The notes beneath the pieces are model-generated. The model saw only the letters and a list, made by a program, of their open reading frames with translations. It was not told where the DNA came from and did no database searches. Of a stretch of 64,000 nucleotides of DNA, positions 43,932 through 53,880 are shown one piece after another (position 1 is the stretch's first letter; the number at the start of each line of letters is the position of its first letter). Position numbers and translations under genes: made by a program. The stretch spans positions 1 to 64,000 of the forward strand of contig NZ_JARYTI010000011.1 in the NCBI RefSeq assembly GCF_029911635.1, read 5' to 3'. Source of the stretch: Sphingomonas sp. AR_OL41. Its GTDB lineage: Bacteria; Pseudomonadota; Alphaproteobacteria; Sphingomonadales; Sphingomonadaceae.

Positions 43932-46715
43932 ATGAACGCTGTGGAGATTGAAGAAGCCGTATCCGAGCTGGTCCTCCAGCCCTTCGATCCTGCCGAGTTC
44001 GCGTTCCAGTTCCTCACCGCGTTCGGCGCGAAGGACACAACGCTCAAACGTCTTCGCAAGGGCGATTCCAATGCGTCGGACGTGGCCGGCGGCGTGCTCC
44101 AGCGCAACAACGTCCACCTCGCCGTCGCGCCCGCAGGACAGGTCGGGGCCACGCTGGCCGCGCTACGGGCCAGCGCCAGGACGACGGCGCAAAGGGCGAA
44201 ATTCCTGCTCGCCACCGACGGCGTGACGGTCGAGGCCGAGGATCTCGTATCGAACGAGGCGCCGATCGCCTGCCCCTACACGGAGCTGCCGCGCCATTTC
44301 GGCTTCTTCCTGCCGCTCGCGGGCATCTCCACCGTCAAGGAGATCAAGAACAATCCGATCGATGTGAAGGCGACGGGGCGGCTCAACCGCCTCTATGTCG
44401 AGCTGCTCAAGGACAATCCCGACTGGGCGACCGAGGAGAAGCGCGCGCAGCTCAACCAGTTTATGGCGCAGCTGATATTCTGCTTCTTCGCCGAGGATAC
44501 CGACATTTTCCACGGCAGCTACAAGTTCACCCCCACTGTCGACCGGATGACCTCGGGCCAGTCGGACAATACCCAGGCGGTGATCGCCGAGCTGTTCCGC
44601 GCGATGGGCACCCGTCCCGAGCATCGCGCCGCAGGCCGGTTCCCTACCTGGGCGGACGGCTTCCCCTATGTGAACGGCGGTTATCTGTTTTCCGGCGCGA
44701 CCGACTCCCCCCGGTTCAGCCGCACGGCGCGCGCCTATCTGCTGCGCGCGGGCGAGCTCGACTGGAAGGAGATCAACCCCGACATCTTCGGATCGATGAT
44801 CCAGGCGGTTGCCGACGATGGCGAGCGCGGCGAGCTTGGCATGCACTACACCAGCGTGCCCAACATCCTGAAGGTACTGAACCCGCTGTTCCTCGACGAT
44901 CTGCGCGAGCAGCTGGAGGTAGCGGGCGACGGCCGGCAGAAGCTGCGCAATCTGCGCAAGCGATTGGCGAACATCCGCGTGTTCGATCCAGCCTGTGGGT
45001 CAGGCAATTTCTTGGTCATTGCCTACAAGGAGATGCGCAAGATCGAGGCGGAGATTGTCGCGCGGCTGGGCGGCGAAGCGAATCTGAAGCTGGAGGAGCG
45101 CCGCAGCGTCATCCCGCTCTCCAATTTCTATGGTATCGAGATCAAGGGCTTCGCTGCTGAAATCGCTCGCCTAGCGCTACTGATCGCCGAGTTCCAGGCG
45201 GATTGCCTGTACCTCAGCCAACAGGAAGCGCGGGCGATGGTGCTGCCTCTGCATAAAACCGGGCAGATCATGGTTGCCAATGCGCTGCAGATCGATTGGC
45301 TGGAGGTATGTCCGCCTGCCTCGGGGACTCTTACCGAGGAACATGATCTTGCCGGCCCGACAGGTAGGTTTGCACTGGAGGACAATCTGACCAGCGAGGG
45401 AGCTGCCACGCAGACCTTTATCTGCGGCAATCCACCCTATCTCGGAGGCAAAAGCCAAAGCCCGGAGCAGAAACTCGATCTAGAGAATACATTCGGTCGT
45501 CATGCGAAGGTGGGAGAACTGGACTACGTTGCGGGGTGGTTCAAAAAGGCATCGGAGCTTGTTATGTCGACGCCGACTCGATGCGCATTTGTTTCAACGA
45601 ATTCCATCAATCAGGGAGCCCAGGTCAATCAGCTTTGGCCCGGCATCTTCGGCAATGGTGTCGAAATCTCCTTCGCTTACGAGCCTTTCAAATGGTCTAA
45701 TAACGCCACAAATAAAGCTGCCGTTCTATGTACCATCATTGGCTTATCCCGGAGGGGTGCTCACAAGAAAAAGCTTTATGATGATTTATCAGTGAGGGAC
45801 GTTGATCACATCGGCCCATACCTGATCCCAAATCAAACAGTTATTGTAGAACAGTCACTTAGGCCAATCGCGAGCTTGCCTCCAATGCTCACGGGAAATA
45901 GCCCCTACGACGGGGGTAACCTCCTCCTAGATAGCGACGAACGTGAGTCTCTCATCCTAAGCTTTCCTGAGGCCCTGAAATTTGTGCGTCCGCTATTCGG
46001 GTCCTCTAACTACATAGCCGGGCAGGCTCGATATTGCATTTGGGTAGAGGACGAAGATGTCGATGCCGCCATCAGCATTCACCCACTGCAACAGCGATTC
46101 CTGGCCGTTCGTCGCAACCGAGCTTCGGGCGGAGAGGTCGCAAAGGGGCTAGTCAATTATCCGTATCGATTTCGTTACACCCACACGGCCAAGCATTACG
46201 CCGTCATCGTACCTCGGGTTTCGTCGGAACGGAGGGAGTTTATTCCGGCCGGGATACTAGCACGCGAGGCAATAATATCTGACTCGGCACAAGCCCTCTA
46301 CGATGCAGAGACTTGGGTTTTTTCCATACTCGTGAGCAAGATGCATATGGCTTGGGCTAAGACGACCTCAGGACGATTGAAAAGCGATCTCAGGTATTCT
46401 TCTGCCCTTAGCTATAACACCTTTCCCGTCCCCCGGCTGACCGATCAGAACAAGGCGGACCTCACCCGCACCGCTGAAAACATCCTTCTCGCCCGTGAGG
46501 CGCATTTTCCTGCGACCATCGCCGATCTCTACGATCCCGATGCGATGCCGGACGACCTGCGCCGCGCGCATGACGAGAATGACGAGGTGCTTGAGCGCAT
46601 CTATATCGGCCGGCGCTTCCGTAACGATACCGAGCGGCTGGAGAAGCTGTTCGAGCTCTACACCAAGATGACGGCCGAGGCGCCGAAAGCGACGAAGGGC
46701 AGCAAGGCCGCATGA
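43932..46715 (+). CDS. MmeI-like class I SAM-dependent DNA methyltransferase
   Basis: A 927-aa DNA methyltransferase. An N-terminal region of about 330 residues resembles the nuclease/helical part of MmeI-type enzymes (FLTAFGAKDTTLKRLRKGDSNAS). The LLIExK nuclease motif I would expect is missing. The MTase core has FDPACGSGNFLVIAYKEMRKIE (motif I, from residue 351) and catalytic NPPY at 500-503. A target-recognition region follows; it is richer in A+T than the rest. It probably modifies adenine in host DNA and gives sequence specificity. Its stop overlaps the helicase start (ATGA). Confidence 0.85.
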   Translation: MNAVEIEEAVSELVLQPFDPAEFAFQFLTAFGAKDTTLKRLRKGDSNASDVAGGVLQRNNVHLAVAPAGQVGATLAALRASARTTAQRAKFLLATDGVTVEAEDLVSNEAPIACPYTELPRHFGFFLPLAGISTVKEIKNNPIDVKATGRLNRLYVELLKDNPDWATEEKRAQLNQFMAQLIFCFFAEDTDIFHGSYKFTPTVDRMTSGQSDNTQAVIAELFRAMGTRPEHRAAGRFPTWADGFPYVNGGYLFSGATDSPRFSRTARAYLLRAGELDWKEINPDIFGSMIQAVADDGERGELGMHYTSVPNILKVLNPLFLDDLREQLEVAGDGRQKLRNLRKRLANIRVFDPACGSGNFLVIAYKEMRKIEAEIVARLGGEANLKLEERRSVIPLSNFYGIEIKGFAAEIARLALLIAEFQADCLYLSQQEARAMVLPLHKTGQIMVANALQIDWLEVCPPASGTLTEEHDLAGPTGRFALEDNLTSEGAATQTFICGNPPYLGGKSQSPEQKLDLENTFGRHAKVGELDYVAGWFKKASELVMSTPTRCAFVSTNSINQGAQVNQLWPGIFGNGVEISFAYEPFKWSNNATNKAAVLCTIIGLSRRGAHKKKLYDDLSVRDVDHIGPYLIPNQTVIVEQSLRPIASLPPMLTGNSPYDGGNLLLDSDERESLILSFPEALKFVRPLFGSSNYIAGQARYCIWVEDEDVDAAISIHPLQQRFLAVRRNRASGGEVAKGLVNYPYRFRYTHTAKHYAVIVPRVSSERREFIPAGILAREAIISDSAQALYDAETWVFSILVSKMHMAWAKTTSGRLKSDLRYSSALSYNTFPVPRLTDQNKADLTRTAENILLAREAHFPATIADLYDPDAMPDDLRRAHDENDEVLERIYIGRRFRNDTERLEKLFELYTKMTAEAPKATKGSKAA

Positions 46716-48790
46716 CCGAGAACCGCGCAATCCCCGCCGTCCGCCTGACCACCGCGCATACTGGCGCGTCCGCCAAATCCGACGAACTCGGCATGCGCGA
46801 GATGCAGCGCAACGCCTATGCCCATCGCGGCGAGCAATATCTGCTGATCAAGTCGCCACCGGCTTCGGGCAAGTCGCGCGCGCTGATGTTCATCGCGCTC
46901 GACAAGCTGCACAATCAGGGCGTCACCCAGGCGATCATCGTCGTGCCCGAGCGCTCGATCGGCGGCAGCTTCGCCGACGAGCCGCTGAGCAAATACGGCT
47001 TCCATTGGGACTGGACGGTCAAGCCGCACTGGAACCTGTGCAACGCTCCCGGCGCCGACGATGTAAAGGTCGCCAAGTCGAAGGTGAAGGCGGTCGGCGA
47101 GTTCCTGGCGAGCGGCGATCCGGTGCTGGTGTGCACCCATGCCACCTTCCGCTTCGCGATCGACGAGCTGGGGACCGCGGCGTTCGACGGGCGGTTGATC
47201 GCGATCGACGAGTTCCACCACGTCTCCGCCAATCCGGATAATCGCCTGGGCGCGCAGCTTGGCCAGCTGGTCGCGCGCGACAAGGTGCATCTGGTCGCCA
47301 TGACGGGCAGCTATTTCCGTGGTGATTCGGTGGCGGTGCTGACGCCCGAGGACGAGGCGAAGTTCGTCCCCGTCACCTATACCTATTATCAGCAGCTCAA
47401 CGGCTACGAGTATCTCAAGACGCTCGACATCGCCTATAGCTTCTACACCGGGCGCTATATCGACAAGATCAACGACCTCCTCGATCCGGCGGTAAAGACG
47501 ATCGTCCACATTCCCAGCGTCAATTCGCGCGAGAGCACGAAGGACAAGCATCGCGAAGTCGAGGAGATCATGGATCACCTCGGCACCTGGAAGGGCACCG
47601 ATCCGGTCACCGGCTTCCACCTGATCGAGACCGTATCGGGCGCGACGATCAAGGTCGCGGACCTGGTCGACGACGATCCCGCCAAGCGTGACCGCGTGTC
47701 CGCCGCGCTCAAGAGCCCGGAGGCGCGGACGAACCGCGACCATGTCGACATCATCATCGCGCTCGGCATGGCAAAGGAGGGTTTCGACTGGATCTGGTGC
47801 GAGCATGCGCTGACCGTCGGCTATCGCTCGAGCCTGACCGAGATCATCCAGATCATCGGTCGCGCCACCCGCGATGCGCCGGGCAAGACCGTTGCCCGCT
47901 TTACCAACCTGATTGCGGAACCTGCGGCAGCGGACGATGTCGTGGCCGATGCCGTCAACGACACGCTGAAGGCGATCGCCGCTAGCCTGTTAATGGAGCA
48001 GGTGCTGGCGCCACGTTTCGACTTCACGCCCAAGGATGCCGGGTCGGGGCCGAAGGAGGGGTTCGACTATGGCCCAGGCGGATACCAAGAAGGCCGCGCG
48101 AATGTCGGCGTCAACGAAGAGCGCGGGCAGTTCCATTTTGAGCTGAAGGGACTAGTCGAGCCGAGCACGATCGAGGCGAAGCGGATCTGCCAGGAGGATC
48201 TGAACGAAGTCATCGTCGCGTTCGTACAGGACAAGCAAGCGATCGAGCGCGGGCTGTTTGATCCCGAAGTCGTGCCCGAGGAACTGACTCAGGTTCGCAT
48301 GGGCAAGATCGTCCGGGACCGCTATCCCGAGTTGAGTGATGCGGATCAGGAGGCCGTCCGGCAACACGCCATCGCCGCGCTCAACATCACCCAGCAGGCT
48401 GCAAAGATCATCACCGAGAGCGCGAAGGATGACGGGACCGGCGAGTTGAAGGCGAATACCTCGTTCGTCGACAGCGTACGCAAATTCATGAACGTGCGCG
48501 AGCTCGACATCGACCTCATCGACCATATCAATCCGTTCGATGCGGCCTATGCCATCCTCGCCAAGGCGATGAACGAGGCCACACTGCGCCAGGTCCAGGC
48601 CGCGATTTCCGCGCGCAAGACGACGCTTACCGAGGAAGAGGCGCGTGCCTATGCAGTTCGCGCGGTTCAGTGGAAGCGTGAGCGCGGTCGGGCGCCAGAG
48701 ATCACGTCGCAGGATCCGTGGGAGCGCCAGTTGGCCGAAGGCGTTGCGGCCTTCGCCCGTTATCGCGCCAAGGCTGCTGCAAGTGGCTGA
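46712..48790 (+). CDS. DExH-box superfamily 2 helicase/translocase
   Basis: A 692-aa SF2 ATPase. Walker A PPASGKSR is at residues 49-56, motif Ib region VLVCTHATFRFAIDEL, motif II DEFHH at 165-169, motif III MTGSYFR, and motif VI QIIGRATR. The extra C-terminal about 250 residues are helical and of unknown role. It is translationally coupled to the methyltransferase gene and followed by the GIY-YIG nuclease gene, so it likely supplies the motor of an R-M-like defence complex. Confidence 0.88.
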   Translation: MTENRAIPAVRLTTAHTGASAKSDELGMREMQRNAYAHRGEQYLLIKSPPASGKSRALMFIALDKLHNQGVTQAIIVVPERSIGGSFADEPLSKYGFHWDWTVKPHWNLCNAPGADDVKVAKSKVKAVGEFLASGDPVLVCTHATFRFAIDELGTAAFDGRLIAIDEFHHVSANPDNRLGAQLGQLVARDKVHLVAMTGSYFRGDSVAVLTPEDEAKFVPVTYTYYQQLNGYEYLKTLDIAYSFYTGRYIDKINDLLDPAVKTIVHIPSVNSRESTKDKHREVEEIMDHLGTWKGTDPVTGFHLIETVSGATIKVADLVDDDPAKRDRVSAALKSPEARTNRDHVDIIIALGMAKEGFDWIWCEHALTVGYRSSLTEIIQIIGRATRDAPGKTVARFTNLIAEPAAADDVVADAVNDTLKAIAASLLMEQVLAPRFDFTPKDAGSGPKEGFDYGPGGYQEGRANVGVNEERGQFHFELKGLVEPSTIEAKRICQEDLNEVIVAFVQDKQAIERGLFDPEVVPEELTQVRMGKIVRDRYPELSDADQEAVRQHAIAALNITQQAAKIITESAKDDGTGELKANTSFVDSVRKFMNVRELDIDLIDHINPFDAAYAILAKAMNEATLRQVQAAISARKTTLTEEEARAYAVRAVQWKRERGRAPEITSQDPWERQLAEGVAAFARYRAKAAASG

Positions 48791-48791
48791 G

Positions 48792-50003
48792 ATGACCGAC
48801 GACGATATCCTTGCCGAGCTTGGCGTCGACCTGACGCCGAAGAGGCTTCGCGCTCGCACCCCGCGCGAGGAGCGGATCATGGCCGGGTTCGAGGATATCG
48901 TGAAGTTTCGCGAGGAGCATGGCCGGGCACCGCAACCTGGCGATGGGCTCGACATCTTCGAACGCATCTATGCGGTGCGGCTCGACCGGTTGCGGGCGCT
49001 GCCGGAGTGCCGCGATCTGTTAGCGGAAATGGACACCCATGGCTTGCTGGAGGGCGCGGATGTCGCGTCCACGCCGGCTGCGGACGAACTCGACGACAGC
49101 GCGCTCCTGGCCGAGCTGGGGATCGACGCGGCATCGGCCGCAGCGGACATCACGCAACTCAGGCACGTTCGATCCTACGAGGAAAAGCAGGCGGCCGAGG
49201 ACGTCGCCAGCCGCTCGCGCTGCGAGGACTTCCCGAAGTTCAAACCGCTGTTCGATCAAGTCCAGGCGGAACTGGAAACGGGGATCCGCACTACCCGCGC
49301 CTTCGTCAAGGACGCCGGACTTTCGAAAGCCGCGATCCTGCCGGGTGAGTTCTTCATTCTGGGTGGACAGGTCGCCTATGTCGCGGAGGTGGGCGAGCCC
49401 ATCAAAGCGCCCAACGGCGAGACCGATGCTCGCCTGCGGGTGATCTATTCCAACGGGACGGAGAGCGACCTGCTGCTCCGATCGCTTCAACGCGCACTGT
49501 ACAAGGATGACGGCGGCCGTCGGATTACGGAACCGAGCGCGGGGCCGCTGTTCGTGAACACGGTCGAAGCCGCAGCGGAACCGGACTACCTCCCAACCGG
49601 CACGCTATATGTGCTGCGAAGCCGATCGAGCCACCCGGCCATCGCCGCACATCGAGATCTGATCCACAAGATCGGCATCACCGGCGGACCGGTCGAATCG
49701 CGAATAGCGGGCGCAGCCGACGACGCCACGTACCTCCTCGCGGACGTCGATGTTGTTGCGACGTACAAACTCTACGACATTAACCGGCCTCGTCTGGAGG
49801 CACTGATCCACCGCGCGCTCGACAGCGTTCGATACGACATTGAAATTCCAGATCGTTTCGGGAAGCTGGTCCGGCCGCGGGAATGGTTTCTAGTGCCTCT
49901 GCCCATCGTTGATGAGATTGTGTGCCGAATCGGCGATGGCTCGCTTGTTGGGATGGTTTACAACCGCGAGGCCGCTGCACTCGTGCTCGAGGGTGGTTCC
50001 TGA
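48792..50003 (+). CDS. GIY-YIG nuclease domain protein
   Basis: A 403-aa protein. The N-terminal part is helical, with two DDxxLAELGVDLTPK-like repeats (residues 3-15 and about 96-106). The C-terminal third has the GIY-YIG pattern: GTLYVLRSRSS (271 on), then HKIGITGGPVESRI with the catalytic arginine, and RPRLEALIHRAL with the likely glutamate. It is close to the T5orf172-type GIY-YIG proteins. It starts 2 nt after the helicase stop. Its role is probably DNA cleavage in the defence operon. Confidence 0.8.
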   Translation: MTDDDILAELGVDLTPKRLRARTPREERIMAGFEDIVKFREEHGRAPQPGDGLDIFERIYAVRLDRLRALPECRDLLAEMDTHGLLEGADVASTPAADELDDSALLAELGIDAASAAADITQLRHVRSYEEKQAAEDVASRSRCEDFPKFKPLFDQVQAELETGIRTTRAFVKDAGLSKAAILPGEFFILGGQVAYVAEVGEPIKAPNGETDARLRVIYSNGTESDLLLRSLQRALYKDDGGRRITEPSAGPLFVNTVEAAAEPDYLPTGTLYVLRSRSSHPAIAAHRDLIHKIGITGGPVESRIAGAADDATYLLADVDVVATYKLYDINRPRLEALIHRALDSVRYDIEIPDRFGKLVRPREWFLVPLPIVDEIVCRIGDGSLVGMVYNREAAALVLEGGS

Positions 50004-50093
50004 GCTCGAACGAGGCCTACCCGATATTCATCCCTAGGAGCCTGTCTGGGTAATTTGCTGGACGGCGTAGTGGGTGTCTGATTCACTCGTCTG

Positions 50094-50435
50094 ATGAGCA
50101 AGACGTTTCGAGCATGGGATGTGGACCAGGGCTGGCTACTGCCGCCGTCGGTTCACGAGTTTGTTCCGGCGGGTCATTTGTCGCATTTCGTGCGCGACAC
50201 GGTTCGCGAGGCGCTGGATCTTTCGGCGATCCTGGAGAGCTATTCGGAGGAGCGCGGCTATCCGCCCTATCATCCGGGGATGATGGTGGCGCTGCTGCTC
50301 TACGGCTACAGCCGGGGGGTCTATTCTTCGCGCCGGATCGCTCAGGCCTGCGAAGAGCGGGTGGACTTCATGGCGGTGACGGGTCTCAACAAGCCGGATT
50401 TTCGCACGATCAGCGAGTTTCGGCGTCGGCACCTC
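50094..50435 (+). pseudogene. IS1182-family transposase, N-terminal part
   Basis: It encodes the first 114 residues (MSKTFRAWDVDQGWLLPPSVHEFVPAGH ... FRTISEFRRRHL). The IS66-type element then follows. The reading frame resumes exactly at 52891 if one GGCACCTC copy is kept, giving a 443-aa transposase. Read through the insert the product would stop at about residue 126. Confidence 0.9.
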
Positions 50436-50448
50436 GTAAGCGATGTGC

Positions 50449-52008
50449 TCAGCCCACGGCTGTCCACGGCATGAGGCTGCCGACGTCGTTGGCGGAATGA
50501 CCGTTGGCGAGTTTGGTGAGAGTGCGGGTCAACCAGTCGTGCGGATTGATGCCGCTGAGCTTGCAGTTCTCGATGAGCGTCGCGATCACCGCCCAGTTGT
50601 CGCCGCCCTCGTCAGAGCCGGCGAATAGCGCATTCTTGCGATTCAGGGCGATCGGTCTGATCGACCGCTCGACCGTGTTGGAGTCGAGATCGATGCGGCC
50701 GTCGTCGAGGAACCGCGAGAGGCCATCCCAGCGGCTGAGCGCATAACGGATCGCCTCGGCGAGCTTGCTCTTCGCGCTGACCTGACGGAGCCTGGCGCTG
50801 AGGTAATCGCGAAGGTCATCGACGATCACGCGACTGCATTCCGCGCGCAGCGCTTGCCGTTCGTGTGCCGACGAACCGCGCACCTGGTCCTCGATGGCAT
50901 AGAGAAGAGCGATGCGCCGCAGGACCTCGGTCGAGACCGGTGAGGTGACGGCCAGTTCGTAAAACTTGCGCCGCACATGCGCCCAACAGAAGGCGAGCCT
51001 CACCTGCTGGCGCCGCCTGGTGAGCGCGGTGTAGCCGCCATAGCCGTCGACCTGCAGGATGCCTGCGAACTCCCCGAGATGCGCCTCGGGCCGTTCGGCC
51101 TTGCGGTCGGGGGCGTAGACATAGGCGACCATCGGCGGGTCGTCACCGCCCCACGGCCGATCATCGCGAGCATAGGCCCATAGCTGACCCGTCTTCGTTC
51201 GCCCGCGTCCGGGATCAAGCACCGGCGCGGTGGTCTCGTCGGCGAACAGCCGCTCGGATCTTCGCAGCTTCTCGAGAACATGATCGCGCAGCGGGCGAAG
51301 ATACCAGGCCGCTCGACCGACCCAGTCGGCCAGCGTGGAGCGGTCGAGCCGGATATCCTGACGGGCGTAGATCTGAGCCTGCCGGTAGAGCGGGACATGG
51401 TCGGCGTACTTCGCCACCAGGACCTGGGCGATCAACGCCTCGGTCGGGATGCCGCCCTCGACGATCCGGGCGGGTGCCGGCGCCTGCACGACAGCGCCCT
51501 CGCAGGAACGGCAACCATAGCGCGGCCGACGCGTCACCAGCACGCGGAACGTGGTCGGCACGACGTCGAGGCGCTCGGCGACGTCCTCGCCGATCTGATG
51601 GAGCGCACCGCCGCAGCACGGGCAGGCCTTGTCCTCGACATCGACAACCTGTTCGATCCGCTCGAGATGGGCAGGCAACGAGCCGCGGTTGGTCTTGCGT
51701 GGCCGCTCGTTGGCGGAACGGTCCGACATCGCTTCGCGGGCCGCTCGGGCGTGCCCCAGCGCCGTCTCGATGTCTTCCAGACCGAGCTGGAGCTGATCGG
51801 GGTCGAGTTGCTCGGAGCGGGACCCGAAACGGTGGCGCATGAACGCGGTGATGATCGACTGGAGCCGCTCGACCTCGGCATCGGCTTCGCTCTTGGCGAC
51901 CGCCAGATCGGCGGCCGCGGCGCGTTCTTGCGCCAGCATCCGGGACTGCTCGAGGACCAATGCGCGGAGCGCATCGATGTTCTCGGGAAGGTCCGCCTCC
52001 ATGAGCAT
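50449..52008 (-). CDS. tnpC: IS66 TnpC transposase
   Basis: A 519-aa IS66 transposase. A coiled-coil/leucine-zipper N-terminus (EQSRMLAQERAAAADLAVAKSEADAEVERLQ) is followed by a zinc-binding CPCCGGAL region. The DDE catalytic part includes LFADETTAPVLDPGRGRTKTGQLWAYARDD and LQVDGYGGY, then FCWAHVRRKF. The C-terminal NRKNALFAGSDEGGDNWAV is the usual IS66 end. Confidence 0.95.
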   Translation of the reverse strand: MLMEADLPENIDALRALVLEQSRMLAQERAAAADLAVAKSEADAEVERLQSIITAFMRHRFGSRSEQLDPDQLQLGLEDIETALGHARAAREAMSDRSANERPRKTNRGSLPAHLERIEQVVDVEDKACPCCGGALHQIGEDVAERLDVVPTTFRVLVTRRPRYGCRSCEGAVVQAPAPARIVEGGIPTEALIAQVLVAKYADHVPLYRQAQIYARQDIRLDRSTLADWVGRAAWYLRPLRDHVLEKLRRSERLFADETTAPVLDPGRGRTKTGQLWAYARDDRPWGGDDPPMVAYVYAPDRKAERPEAHLGEFAGILQVDGYGGYTALTRRRQQVRLAFCWAHVRRKFYELAVTSPVSTEVLRRIALLYAIEDQVRGSSAHERQALRAECSRVIVDDLRDYLSARLRQVSAKSKLAEAIRYALSRWDGLSRFLDDGRIDLDSNTVERSIRPIALNRKNALFAGSDEGGDNWAVIATLIENCKLSGINPHDWLTRTLTKLANGHSANDVGSLMPWTAVG

Positions 52009-52039
52009 GACGAGAGTGAATCAGGAGCGGAAACGCTCG

Positions 52040-52396
52040 TCAACCGGCAATCTGCGGGGCTTGCGGACGCCGCCCACCATGCACGCGGCGCCAGTCCAGA
52101 CCCTCGAGCAACGCGCCGAGTTGCGCCGCTGTCAGCCGTATCACACCGTCCTGGATGCCCGGCCATTTAAAGCCGCCCTGTTCGAGCTTCTTGGCCATCA
52201 GACACAGGCCCGTGCCGTCCCACCACACCAGCTTGATCCGGTCGCTGCGCTTCGCCCGGAAGACGTAGATCACGCCGGAATAGGGATCGCCGCCATAATC
52301 GGCGCCGACCAGCGCCGCCAAAGCGTCCGGTCCTTTGCGAAAATCCACCGGGCGCGTCGCCACCATGACGCGAGCGCCAATACCGGGACCGATCAT
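52040..52396 (-). CDS. tnpB: IS66 TnpB accessory protein
   Basis: A 118-aa IS66 Orf2 protein: VMVATRPVDFRKGPDALAALV, IYVFRAKRSDRIKLVWWDGTGLCLMAKKLEQG, the family hallmark. Needed with TnpA and TnpC for IS66 transposition. It overlaps tnpA by 4 nt. Confidence 0.95.
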   Translation of the reverse strand: MIGPGIGARVMVATRPVDFRKGPDALAALVGADYGGDPYSGVIYVFRAKRSDRIKLVWWDGTGLCLMAKKLEQGGFKWPGIQDGVIRLTAAQLGALLEGLDWRRVHGGRRPQAPQIAG

Positions 52397-52812
52397 CGCG
52401 TCTGCCTGAGTGCCTGCACCACTGCGGTGATCTGCCTGGCCTCGGCGGTCCGGGAGATCCGCACCACGGCGCCGTCGACTTCAACCTCGATCGCCATAGC
52501 GTGGCGCCTGGGGCTCTCCTCGCGATGCGCCACGACGGGAACGAAGTGCGGCTCGATGATGGTGTTCTTGGTCCCGGCCGCTTCCAGCGCGTACCGCAGC
52601 TCGCGACGCCAGGTGTAGAGCTGCGAGGTTCGAATATCGTGGCGCCGCGCCAGCTCGGTCAGGTTATCGCACCCTTGGGCCTCCGACACGATCGCCAGCT
52701 TCTGTTCCAGACTCCAGGAGCGCCGGCGTCCGGCCATCCCAGTCAGCAGCTCAACGCGCCGCACCGGCTCCGGACCAACTCCAGTGCGCGTGTCCAGTGC
52801 GCTCATAGGCAT
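52393..52812 (-). CDS. tnpA: IS66 TnpA helix-turn-helix protein
   Basis: A 139-aa protein (start at MPMSALDTRTGVG; MSALDT six nt later is possible). The HTH is RRSWSLEQKLAIVSEAQGCDNLTELARRHDIRTSQLYTWRREL. The rest reads VEVDGAVVRISRTAEARQITAVVQALR. It binds the IS ends. Confidence 0.92.
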   Translation of the reverse strand: MPMSALDTRTGVGPEPVRRVELLTGMAGRRRSWSLEQKLAIVSEAQGCDNLTELARRHDIRTSQLYTWRRELRYALEAAGTKNTIIEPHFVPVVAHREESPRRHAMAIEVEVDGAVVRISRTAEARQITAVVQALRQTR

Positions 52813-52890
52813 GACGTCTTCCACGCCGCCTAGTCTGCCCGAACAGCCAGCCCCGACAAGGTGGGTGCGGAACACCGCTTACGGCACCTC

Positions 52891-53880
52891 GCAGCGCTGG
52901 CAGACCTGTTCGAACAGGTCCTTCGGCTGTGCCAGGCGGCGGGTCTGGTGAAGCTGGGTCATGTCGCGGTGGACGGGACCAAGCTCAAGGCGAACGCCAG
53001 CCGCCACAAGGCGATGAGCTATCGACGGATGAAGGAGGCCGAGCCGAAGCTGGCGGCCGAGGTTGAGGCGTGGCTGAAGGCGGCCGACCGCGCCGACCGC
53101 GCGGAAGATGCCGAACATGGCGCCGACCGCCGCGGCGACGAGATGCCGGACTGGGTTGCCGACAAGCAACGTCGGCTGGAGCGGATCCGCGCCGCCCAGG
53201 CACAGCTCGAGGCCGAGGCGGCGAGCGATCCGGACGACCTCGACCCCGATGGGCCGGGGCCTTCCTCCGGGATGCAGGAGCGCGGGAACCGCAAGCGTGG
53301 CGGCGATGCGGCCGTCCCCGACAAGGCGCAGCGTAACTTCACCGATCCCGACAGCCGCATCCAGCCGAGCCAGGGCGGCTTCATTGCCGGCTTTAACGGT
53401 CAGATCGCCGTCGATCAGGCGCATCAGGTGATCGTCGCCCAGCGCTTGGCAACCAACCCGGCCGACTATGCGGCGCTGGTTCCGCTCGTCGACCAGGCGC
53501 ACGCACATCTCGGCCGTAAGGTGCGCGAGGTCTCCGGCGACACCGGCTTTGCTTCCGAAGCTAATCTGGCTGCGATGGCCGAACGAAAGATCAGGGCCTA
53601 TCTGTCGCCGGGACGGCACAAGCATGGCACGGCTCATCCGGCGCGAAAGCGGCAGCCGACGACGTCGCTGATGACGGACATGGCCGCCACTCTGAAGCGC
53701 GCGGCGCGACGCTCGCGCTATCGCCTGCGAAAGCAGACGGTGGAACCCGTGTTCGGCCAGATCAAACAGGCCAGGGGTTTTCGTCAGTTCCTGCTCAGGG
53801 GCCTCGAAAAGGTCAGAGGCGAGTGGGCCATGATCTGCACCGCACACAACCTGCTCAAACTCGCCAAGGCAATGCGATGA
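52891..53880 (+). pseudogene. IS1182-family transposase, C-terminal part
   Basis: Resumes the frame of 50094-50435: AALADLFEQVLRLCQAAGLVKLGHVAVDGTKLKANASRHKAMSY with the first catalytic Asp, then VSGDTGFASEANLAAM with the second, and RYRLRKQTVEPVFGQIKQARGFRQFLLRG with the Glu. It lacks a start of its own because of the IS66-type insertion, so the IS1182-type copy is dead unless the insert is lost. Confidence 0.9.

Larger units (their letters stand above)
50436..52882 (-). mobile_element. IS66-family element inserted in the IS1182 transposase gene
   Basis: Length 2447 bp. Both ends carry the IS66-type GTAAGCG terminal sequence, extended with imperfect matches. The 8-bp target duplication GGCACCTC lies at 50428-50435 and 52883-52890. 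It carries tnpA, tnpB and tnpC on the minus strand in the normal order. All three frames look intact, so it may be active. Confidence 0.95.

Noticed and set aside
46658..47806. A 382-codon minus-strand frame opposite the helicase
   Set aside because: The helicase motifs on the plus strand are complete; the antisense product is a codon-bias artefact.
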